Source of the DNA: an uncultured Alphaproteobacteria bacterium
Lineage (GTDB): Bacteria > Pseudomonadota > Alphaproteobacteria > HIMB59 > GCA-002718135
Length of the DNA: 64,000 bases
Direction: 5' to 3'
NCBI GenBank assembly: GCA_902580765.1
Contig: CACHLW010000002.1
Coordinates: forward strand, 1-64,000
Under the pieces are notes generated by a model. That model saw only the letters and a program-made list of their open reading frames with translations. It did no database searches and was not told the origin of the DNA. Numbering within the stretch: the first letter of the stretch is position 1; the number at the start of each line of letters is the position of its first letter. A program made the translations under genes and the position numbers. Below are positions 43,951 through 53,205 of the stretch, one piece after another.

Positions 43951-45238
43951 AAAAAAAAGAGACAACAAAGATCTATCAAAAGAAGATATCAACTTTTTTG
44001 TAGACGGTTTAACAAATGGATCTTTTTCAGATGCGCAAATTGCAGCAATGAGCATGGCAATATTTTCAAATGGAATGACTCCTGAAGAAACTGTTTGTTT
44101 AACTGAAGCGATGACGAACTCAGGCGATACACTAAATTGGTCTGAGATTGTAGATTCTGAGTTGGTTTGTGATAAGCACTCAACTGGCGGTGTTGGTGAC
44201 AAGACGAGCGTTATATTAGCGCCAATACTTGCAGCTTGTGGACTGTATGTACCTATGATTTCAGGTAGGGGTTTGGGGCATACCGGTGGTACCCTAGATA
44301 AATTTGATTCAATACCTGGGTACAATACAAGGCCTGATTTAGAGTCTTTTAAAAAAGTTGTAAAAGACGTTGGTTGTGCAATTATTGGTCAAACCTCTAA
44401 TTTAGCACCAGCTGATAAAAAATTATATTCAATAAGGGATATTGTAGGTACAGTAGAATCTTTACCTTTAATTACATCATCTATTCTTTCAAAAAAAATT
44501 GCAAGCGGTCTTTCATCTTTAGTACTTGATGTAAAAGTTGGTAATGGATCTTTTAATAGCACTATTGATATAGCAAGAGATTTATCCAACTCCTTAGTAA
44601 GAGTCGCTAAAGGAGCAGGTTTACATTGTGAAGCTATATTAACGGATATGAATCAGGTCCTAGGTAAAAGTGCTGGTCATACACTAGAGATATTAGAATG
44701 CATAAAATATATTAAAAATGATTTTAGAGATCATCGATTAGAGAAGATCACTAATGAATTAATATCTTCGCTGTTAGTAAACATTTATAAAATTTCAAAA
44801 GAAGAGGCTTATAATAAAATTAATACGGTTATTAATAATGGACTAGCTGCAGAAAAATTTGAAATGATGGTTGCAGCCTTGGGTGGACCAAAAAATATTT
44901 TAACATCTTATGAAAAAGATCTAACCAATACATCTATTCAAAAAGATATATTTTCTATTGAGAGTGGGTGGATAGAAAATATTCATACCAGAGAATTAGG
45001 CCTTATACTTATTGAACTTGGAGGTGGAAGAAAACAGGTTACCGATAAAATAAATTATGGAGTTGGATATGATAATGTTCTCAATATAGGCGATGAAGTA
45101 AATTCCTCAACTCCTCTGTTAAGTTTATACTCAAGTAAAAATATAGATGATAATTTAATAAATAAAATAAAAGGCTGTTTCATTATTTCAGATAAAAAAA
45201 CTCAAAAACTACCTGAAATATTTGAAACCATAAATTAA
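43928..45238 (+). CDS. deoA: Thymidine/pyrimidine-nucleoside phosphorylase
   Basis: DKHSTGGVGDKTSVILAPILAACG; MISGRGLGHTGGTLDKFDSIPGY. Confidence 0.96.
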   Translation: MIPQEIIRKKRDNKDLSKEDINFFVDGLTNGSFSDAQIAAMSMAIFSNGMTPEETVCLTEAMTNSGDTLNWSEIVDSELVCDKHSTGGVGDKTSVILAPILAACGLYVPMISGRGLGHTGGTLDKFDSIPGYNTRPDLESFKKVVKDVGCAIIGQTSNLAPADKKLYSIRDIVGTVESLPLITSSILSKKIASGLSSLVLDVKVGNGSFNSTIDIARDLSNSLVRVAKGAGLHCEAILTDMNQVLGKSAGHTLEILECIKYIKNDFRDHRLEKITNELISSLLVNIYKISKEEAYNKINTVINNGLAAEKFEMMVAALGGPKNILTSYEKDLTNTSIQKDIFSIESGWIENIHTRELGLILIELGGGRKQVTDKINYGVGYDNVLNIGDEVNSSTPLLSLYSSKNIDDNLINKIKGCFIISDKKTQKLPEIFETIN

Positions 45239-45894
45239 TGAGCACTCAAACTGAAATTAATGAAGCACTTGTGCAATACTTACAAAGCGTAGGTTACCGA
45301 GAAGATAAAATAATTACTGAACTAGAAAATGAAACTTTAAAACTTGGTAGTGTTTCCCAAATGCAGATTGCAAAAGAACAAGGTCAGTTTTTAGAAATGA
45401 TAACTAAAATTTCTAATGCTAAAAACTGTTTAGAAATTGGAAGGTTTACAGGGATGAGCACTTTGTTTTTGGCTAGAGGTATACCTGAATCAGGAAAAAT
45501 CGTAACTGTTGATAATTCAGATGAATTTTTATCCTTAGCAAAAAAATATTGGGAATTAGATAAAATGAGCTCAAAAATTGAATCGATTATTGGAGATGGT
45601 GTTGAGGTAATGCAAAGCATGATAGACCGTCAACAGAGTTATGACTTAATTTTTATAGATGCTGATAAAAATAATTATCCAAATTATTATGAATTATCTC
45701 TGAATTTATTAGTCTCTAATGGGATAATAATTATTGATAATATGCTTTGGCATGGTGATGTGGCAGATGAAACTAAACAAGACTCTCAAACAAAAACTAT
45801 CCGTGATTTAAATTTAAAAATACAAAATGATACAAGAGTGGAATTCTCTCTTTTACCACTCTCTGATGGATTGTCGTTTATAAGAAAAAAATAA
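45238..45894 (+). CDS. Class I SAM-dependent O-methyltransferase (CCoAOMT-like)
   Basis: CLEIGRFTGMSTLFLARGIP; YDLIFIDADKNNYPNYYEL; IIIIDNMLWHGDVAD. Confidence 0.9.
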   Translation: MSTQTEINEALVQYLQSVGYREDKIITELENETLKLGSVSQMQIAKEQGQFLEMITKISNAKNCLEIGRFTGMSTLFLARGIPESGKIVTVDNSDEFLSLAKKYWELDKMSSKIESIIGDGVEVMQSMIDRQQSYDLIFIDADKNNYPNYYELSLNLLVSNGIIIIDNMLWHGDVADETKQDSQTKTIRDLNLKIQNDTRVEFSLLPLSDGLSFIRKK

Positions 45895-45900
45895 CAAAGA

Positions 45901-45928
45901 CTTGAATTAAACACAATCATCCCCACAT
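45901..45928 (+). promoter_or_regulatory. Candidate RpoH (sigma-32) promoter for hsp20
   Basis: CTTGAAT (45901-45907), N13, CCCCACAT (45921-45928). Confidence 0.78.
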
Positions 45929-45963
45929 AATATTTGTCTGTATGCCATTGTGGGTGCGGGCAA

Positions 45964-45991
45964 AATAAACTTGCTTAATAAAGGAGTTATT
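45964..45991 (+). promoter_or_regulatory. Candidate ROSE-like RNA thermometer hairpin covering the hsp20 SD
   Basis: UUGCU (45971-45975), 6-nt loop, AGGAG (45982-45986); flanking AAUAA (45964-45968)/UUAUU (45987-45991). Confidence 0.5.
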
Positions 45992-46429
45992 ATGACTAGA
46001 AACCTATCCGTTTGGAATTCTCTAAGACCATTTTCTGTTGGATTTGACTCAATTTTTGATGAATTTGATAGAATGTTGGAGTCTACGGAAAGATACAATA
46101 CAAATTATCCACCCTACAATATTCATAGAGTTGATGAGCATAACTATAAAATTGAAGTTGCTCTCGCTGGATATAGTAAAGAAGATATTGAGATTGAATT
46201 AAAAGAAAACAACCTAACTGTTAGAAATAAACCTAAAGAAAAAGTGGTTAATGAAAATGGTAATGGTGTAATCCATAAAGGAATCTCAACAAGACAGTTT
46301 GAAAGATCGTTCACAATTTCAGAAGATATCAAAGTTAAAGATGCTGAATTGAAGAATGGACTTTTAGCGATTGATTTGGAGAGAATTATTCCAGAAGAAA
46401 AAAAAGCTAGACTTATTTCAATAAAATAG
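45992..46429 (+). CDS. Small heat shock protein, Hsp20/IbpA family (track start 45950 likely too far upstream)
   Basis: FDSIFDEFDRMLES...YNIHRVDEHNYKIEVALAGYSKEDIEIELKENNLTV...GISTRQFERSFTISEDIKV; SD aaggag before 45992. Confidence 0.96.
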   Translation: MTRNLSVWNSLRPFSVGFDSIFDEFDRMLESTERYNTNYPPYNIHRVDEHNYKIEVALAGYSKEDIEIELKENNLTVRNKPKEKVVNENGNGVIHKGISTRQFERSFTISEDIKVKDAELKNGLLAIDLERIIPEEKKARLISIK

Positions 46430-46437
46430 TTTTGATA

Positions 46438-46465
46438 GGGGCCCAAAGTGGCCCCAACATTTTTA
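46438..46465 (+). terminator. Intrinsic terminator after hsp20
   Basis: GGGGCC-CAAAGT-GGCCCC followed by aacattttt. Confidence 0.85.
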
Positions 46466-46473
46466 ACTTTAAA

Positions 46474-46490
46474 TTTAGAATAAATCTAAT
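46474..46490. promoter_or_regulatory. Palindromic operator candidate (Irr/ICE-box-like) upstream of the iron transporter
   Basis: TTTAGAATAAATCTAAT; TTAGA-N5-TCTAA inverted repeat; same motif at 13536. Confidence 0.55.
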
Positions 46491-46625
46491 TTTATGAATT
46501 TTAACAACACTGATATTAAAAAAAAATTCATATAGATCTACATTCGTATTCTGATAATTTTTAATAAGATTCTTAATCATAGAACATGGAGATATTTATT
46601 ATCTCTACAAAAAAAAGAAGGTCAT

Positions 46626-47639
46626 ATGAAAATTATTTTTAGATTACTATTGATACTAATTGCATCTACCATTTCACTAAACTTATTTGCCAAAGAGGTT
46701 AATGTTTATTCTTACAGGCAGCCAATTTTAATAGATCCTTTCTTTGAGGAATTTACAAAATTGACTGGCATAAAGGTAAACGTTTTACATGCAAAAAAAG
46801 GATTGCTAGAAAGAGTTTTAGCTGAAGGTGAAGATACACCTGCTGACTTGGTATTAACAGTTGATATAGCAAGGTTAAACCAATTTGTTGAAAAGGATAT
46901 TTTGCAATCAATTAACTCAGATATTTTGAATATGAATATTCCAAATCATTTAAGAGACAGTAATAATAAATGGTTTGCACTTTCAAAGAGAGCTAGAATT
47001 GTTGCAATATCAAAAGAAAGAGTATCTCCAGACTCAATTAAAAGAATAGAAGATTTATCTGATCCAAAATGGAAAGGTAAAATTTGTACAAGACCTGGCA
47101 GCCATGACTACAATAGATCACTTCTAGCTTCAATAATTGCTGCAAATGGAGAAGTTATTGCTGAAGAATGGGCTGCAGGCGTTGTTGCAAATTTAGCACG
47201 TAAACCTGAGGGTAATGATAGAGCGCAAGCAAAAGCAATTTATGAAGTTGTCTGTGATATTGCTGTAATGAATACCTATTATTTTGGAAAAATGAAATTT
47301 AATGAAAAGAATCCAGAACAAAAAGAATGGGCTAACTCAATAGAGTTAGTTTTTACTAACCAAGAAGACAGAGGTAATCACATAAATGTTGCCGGTGGAG
47401 GTGTAATTAAGTACTCTAAAAATAAAGACAACGCGATTGCACTACTTGAATTTTTGACTGAACCAAAAGCCCAAGTCCTCTACAGTTCTATAAACTATGA
47501 ATATCCGGTTAATCCAGATATGCAATTAACTGATGAGTTAAAATCATGGGGTGAATTTAAAGAAGATAAACTGCCTGTTGAAAAACTAGCAGAACTTGCT
47601 CCCATAGCTCAGAAAATCATTGATAGAGTAGGCTGGTAA
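46626..47639 (+). CDS. Fe(3+) ABC transporter substrate-binding protein (FbpA/FutA-like)
   Basis: Signal peptide; VNVYSYRQPILIDPFFEEFTKLTGIKVNV; NTYYFGK; INYEYPVNP. Confidence 0.93.
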   Translation: MKIIFRLLLILIASTISLNLFAKEVNVYSYRQPILIDPFFEEFTKLTGIKVNVLHAKKGLLERVLAEGEDTPADLVLTVDIARLNQFVEKDILQSINSDILNMNIPNHLRDSNNKWFALSKRARIVAISKERVSPDSIKRIEDLSDPKWKGKICTRPGSHDYNRSLLASIIAANGEVIAEEWAAGVVANLARKPEGNDRAQAKAIYEVVCDIAVMNTYYFGKMKFNEKNPEQKEWANSIELVFTNQEDRGNHINVAGGGVIKYSKNKDNAIALLEFLTEPKAQVLYSSINYEYPVNPDMQLTDELKSWGEFKEDKLPVEKLAELAPIAQKIIDRVGW

Positions 47640-47656
47640 ATTATAGGTTAACTGTT

Positions 47657-49252
47657 TTGATAAATTTTAATTTATGGTCTAATTCTGTGGCGATAATTGC
47701 TTTAGTAATTATCGCCCCTATTTTTTCAATATTTTATTACGCGATCTTAGGTGATACATCACTATGGCCACATCTATTTTCTACTGTTTTGCCCAGATAT
47801 CTTACCAATACAATAATTCTAATGTTTGGTGTTGGAGGATTAAGTTTAGTCTTTGGTTTGACTACTGCTTGGATAGTGACAAGATATAATTTTTTTGGGA
47901 AAAAATTTTTTGAATGGATGTTATTATTACCAGCTGCTGTACCAGCTTATATTATTGCCTATACTTATACCGACTTTTTTGAATATGCTGGTCCTCTTCA
48001 ATCATTGCTAAGAGACATATTTGGTTGGACAAGCTCAAAAGATTACTGGTTTCCAAATGTGCGATCAATGGGAGGTGCAATTTTGGTAATGTCTTCTGTA
48101 TTGTATCCATACGTATATTTAATGACTAGAGCATCATTTATAACGACACCTATATCTTTTTTTCAAACTAGTTCTATTTACGGAAGGAATTCCTTCTTCA
48201 ATGTTGCTATTCCATTTGGTCGTCCAGGTATAATTGCTGGCTTGGCCTTAGTACTAATGGAAACAATTTCTGATTTTGGGACAGTTGATTATTTTGCAAT
48301 TGAAACATTAACCTTAGGCGTATTTAATGTTTGGTTAGGAATGAATAGTCTATCTGGCGCATCACAGATTTCTAGTATTTTATTTATGATTGTTATAGTA
48401 CTTTTAACTTTAGAGTATTTGGGTAGGCGTAGCAGAAAATTTCATGAAAAATATAGTGGTGCATCTTATACACCAACCCAAACTGTTTCTGGTGTTAAAA
48501 ATTCTTTATTGTTTTTAATTTGCCTAATACCTTTAAGTCTTGGTTTTATAATACCTGTTTCAATTTTATTGAATTTTGTAATTAAAGGTTATTCTATAAT
48601 AAATTTTTTTGAAATTTTTCAAATAACACTATCAAGTATATCTTTAGCACTTATTTCTTCATCATTCATTATGTTGCTATCCTTATTAATGATTATAGTT
48701 GGAGCATATAAATCAAATAATTTCCAAAAAATTTTAATATTTTTTGCTTCTTCTGGTTATGCTTTTCCAGGAACAATTCTTGCTGTTGGAATAGTTGTAT
48801 TTGTTGGGTGGCTTAATGATTTGATTTATTTTCGTATGAGTTATGCTGTTGGCGGATTTATAATTTTATTATTTGCGTATAGTATAAGATTTTTAGCTGT
48901 TGGTAATGGAGCAATTACATCAGGTATTTCAAGAATTCATCCAAACTTATTAGATGCATCAAGAACAATGGGTGTTAGCTTTTTCAAAAGTATAAGAAAA
49001 ATTATATTACCCTTGCTGTATACAAATTTATTAGTTGGTGGAATATTAGTTTTCGTAGACATCTTAAAAGAACTTCCAATAACATTATTATTAAGACCAT
49101 TTAATTTTGAGACACTAGCAACCTATGTTTATCAATATGCCTCTGATGAAATGTTGGAGGAGTCAGCATTTGCAGCTCTAATTATAGTTATTGCTGGATT
49201 AGGACCAGTAATTTTTCTTAACAGAACAATTACTAAATCAATAAAAAACTAA
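47657..49252 (+). CDS. Fe(3+) ABC transporter permease (fused, FbpB-like)
   Basis: Two permease domains; ARTMGVSFFKSIRKIILPLL EAA-type loop; TTG start. Confidence 0.93.
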   Translation: MINFNLWSNSVAIIALVIIAPIFSIFYYAILGDTSLWPHLFSTVLPRYLTNTIILMFGVGGLSLVFGLTTAWIVTRYNFFGKKFFEWMLLLPAAVPAYIIAYTYTDFFEYAGPLQSLLRDIFGWTSSKDYWFPNVRSMGGAILVMSSVLYPYVYLMTRASFITTPISFFQTSSIYGRNSFFNVAIPFGRPGIIAGLALVLMETISDFGTVDYFAIETLTLGVFNVWLGMNSLSGASQISSILFMIVIVLLTLEYLGRRSRKFHEKYSGASYTPTQTVSGVKNSLLFLICLIPLSLGFIIPVSILLNFVIKGYSIINFFEIFQITLSSISLALISSSFIMLLSLLMIIVGAYKSNNFQKILIFFASSGYAFPGTILAVGIVVFVGWLNDLIYFRMSYAVGGFIILLFAYSIRFLAVGNGAITSGISRIHPNLLDASRTMGVSFFKSIRKIILPLLYTNLLVGGILVFVDILKELPITLLLRPFNFETLATYVYQYASDEMLEESAFAALIIVIAGLGPVIFLNRTITKSIKN

Positions 49253-49255
49253 AAC

Positions 49256-50302
49256 TTAATTCTTAAAAATATAAGCCTGATCATTATCAATTTCTATTTC
49301 GACTGCAGACGATTGTTTTGGATTAAAGTCAGCAGGCATGTGGCTATGCACATGAACAACTTCATTATTATTATCTAACACAGATAAATGGATAAAACTA
49401 AATGACCCCATTAATTTTGACGCCATAACAGTTCCCTTAATTCCATTAACTGGTGTTGGTTGTTTGTTGAGTTTTATACCTTGAGGTCTTATGTGTACTA
49501 CAACTTTCTCACCTTCTAAATTTCCAGGTGTTTTAATTTTCCCAACCGGTGTGTAAATGTGAGATTCTTTAACAACACCCTCAAATTTATTTGTTTCACC
49601 AAAAAAACCTGTAACATATGAATTTTTGGGATTGTTATAGAGATCATTCGGAGTTCCTGACTGTACAATCGAACCTGATTTATCAAAAATATTTATATGA
49701 TTTGAGATAAACATTGCTTCGAAAGGATCATGAGTGACTATTATTACAGACACATTTGATTTTTGTAATAGATGCAGCGTATCATCTCTCACCTCTTCTC
49801 GAAGACTTAAATCTAAACTTGAAAAAGGCTCATCTAATAAAAGTAAATCGGGTTGTGAAATTATAGATCGTGCAAGTGCAACTCTTTGTTGTTCACCACC
49901 ACTTAACTCGTGTGGGTATTTATCTAGTGAATTAGGTAATTTTATTAATTCAATAATTTCATCAACATTATTAGTTGAATTGTTAGCATTAGTTGGAAAT
50001 CTCAAATTTTCTTTTACTGTCAAATGTGGGAATAAAGCGTAATCTTGAAATAAAAAACCAATTTTTCTTTTTTCTGTAGGTAAGTGTTTTGCAGTACTAC
50101 TTACTTCTTCACCATTAATAATAATTTTACCTGACTGTACTTTTTCAAGACCTGCTATGAGCTTTAATAAAGTAGTTTTTCCACTACCTGACGGTCCCAA
50201 AATACAAGAGATACTATCTTTATTGAGATTAAAATTAATATTATTTAAAATTTTCTTATTATTAATCGAATGGGTAAGATCTTTAACTTCAACAGCAATC
50301 AT
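49256..50302 (-). CDS. Fe(3+) ABC transporter ATP-binding protein (FbpC-like)
   Basis: GPSGSGKTTLLKLIAGLE; LSGGEQQRVALARSI; TOBE-like C-terminus; convergent with permease. Confidence 0.88.
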   Translation of the reverse strand: MIAVEVKDLTHSINNKKILNNINFNLNKDSISCILGPSGSGKTTLLKLIAGLEKVQSGKIIINGEEVSSTAKHLPTEKRKIGFLFQDYALFPHLTVKENLRFPTNANNSTNNVDEIIELIKLPNSLDKYPHELSGGEQQRVALARSIISQPDLLLLDEPFSSLDLSLREEVRDDTLHLLQKSNVSVIIVTHDPFEAMFISNHINIFDKSGSIVQSGTPNDLYNNPKNSYVTGFFGETNKFEGVVKESHIYTPVGKIKTPGNLEGEKVVVHIRPQGIKLNKQPTPVNGIKGTVMASKLMGSFSFIHLSVLDNNNEVVHVHSHMPADFNPKQSSAVEIEIDNDQAYIFKN

Positions 50303-50323
50303 AAAATACCTATTACACTAAAA

Positions 50324-51235
50324 TTAAACTTGGGGAAATTTATCTAAAATTTCACTTTCCCATTCAAGAAACTTTTTTGATCTATTATCAGGACTTGGAT
50401 GTGATCCCATAAATTCAGGCACCTTCCCTTCTTGACCTGCCATCATTCTTTGCCATAGTTTAGCAGGCTCTTTAATATTAAATCCAGCAAGATTCATAAA
50501 TCCCATACCTAAATAATCAGCTTCACTTTCCATTTTTCTACTAAATGGAAGAAAAATACCATACTTAACCACTGAGTTGTAAACATTCCCACCTACGTTA
50601 CCAACTCTAAAAGATTTATTTAAAAGTTCAGCGTATTTACTTCGCGATATTCCAATTGTTGCCATTTGCATCATAGATGCTTGGGTTAATTTTTCAACAG
50701 TGTGTCTAGCAAATGCATGCGCAATTTCATGCCCCATCACTGCAGCAATCCCATCATCATTTTTACAAACAGGAAGTATACCAGTGTAGAAAGCAATTTT
50801 TCCACCAGGCATACACCAAGCATTTTTTGTATCAGATTCAATTAGAGCAAATTGCCAGTTAAAATTTTCTACAGGATTTTTTTCACGCTTATTAATATAA
50901 AATGTATCTAGAGAGGTATAAATTTCCTTTCCGATTTCTTCAATTTTCTTTGATTCATCTGTGTTATCTAAAAGAATTTTATCTTCTTTAGCTTTTGATA
51001 AAAATCTTGAATATGTTTTATCAACTTCTTGATTAAGAGCTTTTTCATTAGGATAAATCTTTGGAAGACCTGCTACACCACCACCCATTAAAATTATAGG
51101 TAGGTTGCTATCATATAAATTAAGCTGACTTCTATTAGTTAATGGTACTTGTGTACAAGATGGTAAAATCATGGAACCACATAAAGAACAACTTGCGCCA
51201 AAAACAAAGCTTCTTCTGTTTATTCTTGCTTCCAT
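50324..51235 (-). CDS. M48-family metalloprotease, predicted lipoprotein with Tat-like N-terminus
   Basis: MGHEIAHAFARHTVE (HExxH); SEADYLGMGFM; INRRSFVFGASCSLCGSMILPSC. Confidence 0.92.
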   Translation of the reverse strand: MEARINRRSFVFGASCSLCGSMILPSCTQVPLTNRSQLNLYDSNLPIILMGGGVAGLPKIYPNEKALNQEVDKTYSRFLSKAKEDKILLDNTDESKKIEEIGKEIYTSLDTFYINKREKNPVENFNWQFALIESDTKNAWCMPGGKIAFYTGILPVCKNDDGIAAVMGHEIAHAFARHTVEKLTQASMMQMATIGISRSKYAELLNKSFRVGNVGGNVYNSVVKYGIFLPFSRKMESEADYLGMGFMNLAGFNIKEPAKLWQRMMAGQEGKVPEFMGSHPSPDNRSKKFLEWESEILDKFPQV

Positions 51236-51263
51236 ATTATTATTATATAGGTATTTTTTTTAT

Positions 51264-52244
51264 ATGAATATTTTTAATTCAGTCAAAAAAGCAGAAATCC
51301 ATGTTCATTTAGAGGCAACTATAACTCCAACTTTATGTAAAAAATTTGCCAAACGAAACAACTATGAAATAGCTGAAGAAATGTTTGGTTCAAAGTACGC
51401 ATACCAATGGGATGATTTTTATGATTTTATAAAAAAATATGACATTGTTACTTCTGTTATACATACACCAGAAGATTATTTTGAATTAACGTATGAATAT
51501 TTAAAAGATTGCGCAGCTAACAATGTTCTTTATGTTGAAGCGATGATTTCCTCAACTCATGCTAAAGAAAAAGGCATGACTTATCATTCTTTTATTGAAG
51601 GAGTTTATGAAGGTTCTAAAAAAGCTGAAGAGGATTTTGGAATTGTTTCACGTTATATAATGAATGGGATCAGACATTTAGGGCCAGAGTCAGTACAAGG
51701 AACTGCAGAGGAAGTTTTAAATAATCCCCATCCTTGTTTAGTTGGTTTTGGTTTGGCTGGGGATGAATTGCATTTTCCTCCAAACTTATTTGTTGAAACA
51801 TTTGATATGTTAAAAAAAGAAAATTTTCCAATTACTGTTCATGCAGGTGAATGGGATGGTCCTGTAAATATAAGAAATGCTATTAACCTTCTGCATCCAA
51901 CAAGATTAGGTCACGGAGTTAGATCAATAGAGGATCCTGATTTAATCAAAGAAATAATTGAGAAAGATATTATTCTAGAAACTTGTCCAACAAGTAATGT
52001 TGCAACTAAAATTTACAAAGATTATGTAGCTCATCCTGTGAAAACATTATTTGATCAAGGAGTAAAAGTAACAGTCAATTCGGATGACCCTCCTTTTTTC
52101 AATGCAACAATAAACGGTGAGTATAAGGTTATGGAAGATTTAGGTTTAAATGAAAAAGAACTTACTTCACTTACTCATAACGCAATTAAGTATTCTTTTT
52201 GTGATGAAGAAAATAAAAATAAATTATTATCTAAATTAAATTAG
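51264..52244 (+). CDS. Adenosine deaminase family (track start 51171 overlaps M48 gene; Met 51264 preferred)
   Basis: KKAEIHVHLEATITP; ITVHAGEWDGPVNIRNAI; RLGHGVRSIEDPDL; LETCPTSNV; VTVNSDDPPFF. Confidence 0.9.
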   Translation: MNIFNSVKKAEIHVHLEATITPTLCKKFAKRNNYEIAEEMFGSKYAYQWDDFYDFIKKYDIVTSVIHTPEDYFELTYEYLKDCAANNVLYVEAMISSTHAKEKGMTYHSFIEGVYEGSKKAEEDFGIVSRYIMNGIRHLGPESVQGTAEEVLNNPHPCLVGFGLAGDELHFPPNLFVETFDMLKKENFPITVHAGEWDGPVNIRNAINLLHPTRLGHGVRSIEDPDLIKEIIEKDIILETCPTSNVATKIYKDYVAHPVKTLFDQGVKVTVNSDDPPFFNATINGEYKVMEDLGLNEKELTSLTHNAIKYSFCDEENKNKLLSKLN

Positions 52245-53205
52245 ATAATTTTACTAAAGGTCTTGCACCATAATGCGAAATAATTTCTGCGGCAGCAATT
52301 GATGCGTAATTACCGCATTCATCCATTGCTTTACCTTTAGAATAACCAAATAAAAAACCAGCTGCAAATAAATCTCCAGCTCCAGTTGTATCTACAACTT
52401 TTTCTACTTTTTTTGCAGCAACTTCAGTGATGTCATTACCAGAAACAATAACTGATCCACTACTTCCTTTAGTAATCGCAGCAATTATATTTAATGATTT
52501 TGCATACTCTAGACCTTCTTCAAAACTTTCTGTTTGTGCCATTGCTTTGATTTCATCTTCGTTAGCAAAAAGAATATCAACATTCTCAGTTATTAATTCT
52601 TTAAAAGAATCTCTATGTCTATCAACACAAAAAAGATCAGATAAAGTAAATGCAATTTTTTGATTATCAGCTTTGCAAATATCCACCATTTTTTTCATAG
52701 CCTTTTTTGCATTTTCATTGTCCCACAAGTAACCTTCCAAATATGCAATCTTATGATTTTTAATATCATCCTCTTTTATATCTTCAGGTCCTATTAATGT
52801 TCCAGCACCAAGAAAAGTACACATTGTTCTTGTTCCATCTTCTTCAACAAAAATTGTACAACATCCAGTTGAAATATCAGGAGATGTAAATCCCAATGGA
52901 AATTTTAGTCCTTCCCGGATCATATCTTTTTGAAGGTATACTCCAATTTCATCATTTTTAATTTTTCCAATAAAACTTCCATTACCGCCAAAAGAGGTGA
53001 TACCAAACATGGAATTACCAAGCGAACCTCCACCAGCCATTTCTCTGATGGAATAACTTTCATGCAAATTATTTTTTAAATTTTCATCAATAAGATTCAT
53101 AGAATCTCTATTAATTTCATGTTTTTCAATTTCACTTTGATTGGAAGGAATTATGGCATCTACCATAGCATTTCCAATTCCAACTACGTCTAATTTATCA
53201 CTCAT
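52231..53205 (-). CDS. PfkB-family carbohydrate/adenosine kinase
   Basis: VVGIGNAMVDAI; AGGGSLGNSMFGITSFGG; VDTTGAGDLFAAGFLFG. Confidence 0.92.
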   Translation of the reverse strand: MSDKLDVVGIGNAMVDAIIPSNQSEIEKHEINRDSMNLIDENLKNNLHESYSIREMAGGGSLGNSMFGITSFGGNGSFIGKIKNDEIGVYLQKDMIREGLKFPLGFTSPDISTGCCTIFVEEDGTRTMCTFLGAGTLIGPEDIKEDDIKNHKIAYLEGYLWDNENAKKAMKKMVDICKADNQKIAFTLSDLFCVDRHRDSFKELITENVDILFANEDEIKAMAQTESFEEGLEYAKSLNIIAAITKGSSGSVIVSGNDITEVAAKKVEKVVDTTGAGDLFAAGFLFGYSKGKAMDECGNYASIAAAEIISHYGARPLVKLSNLI

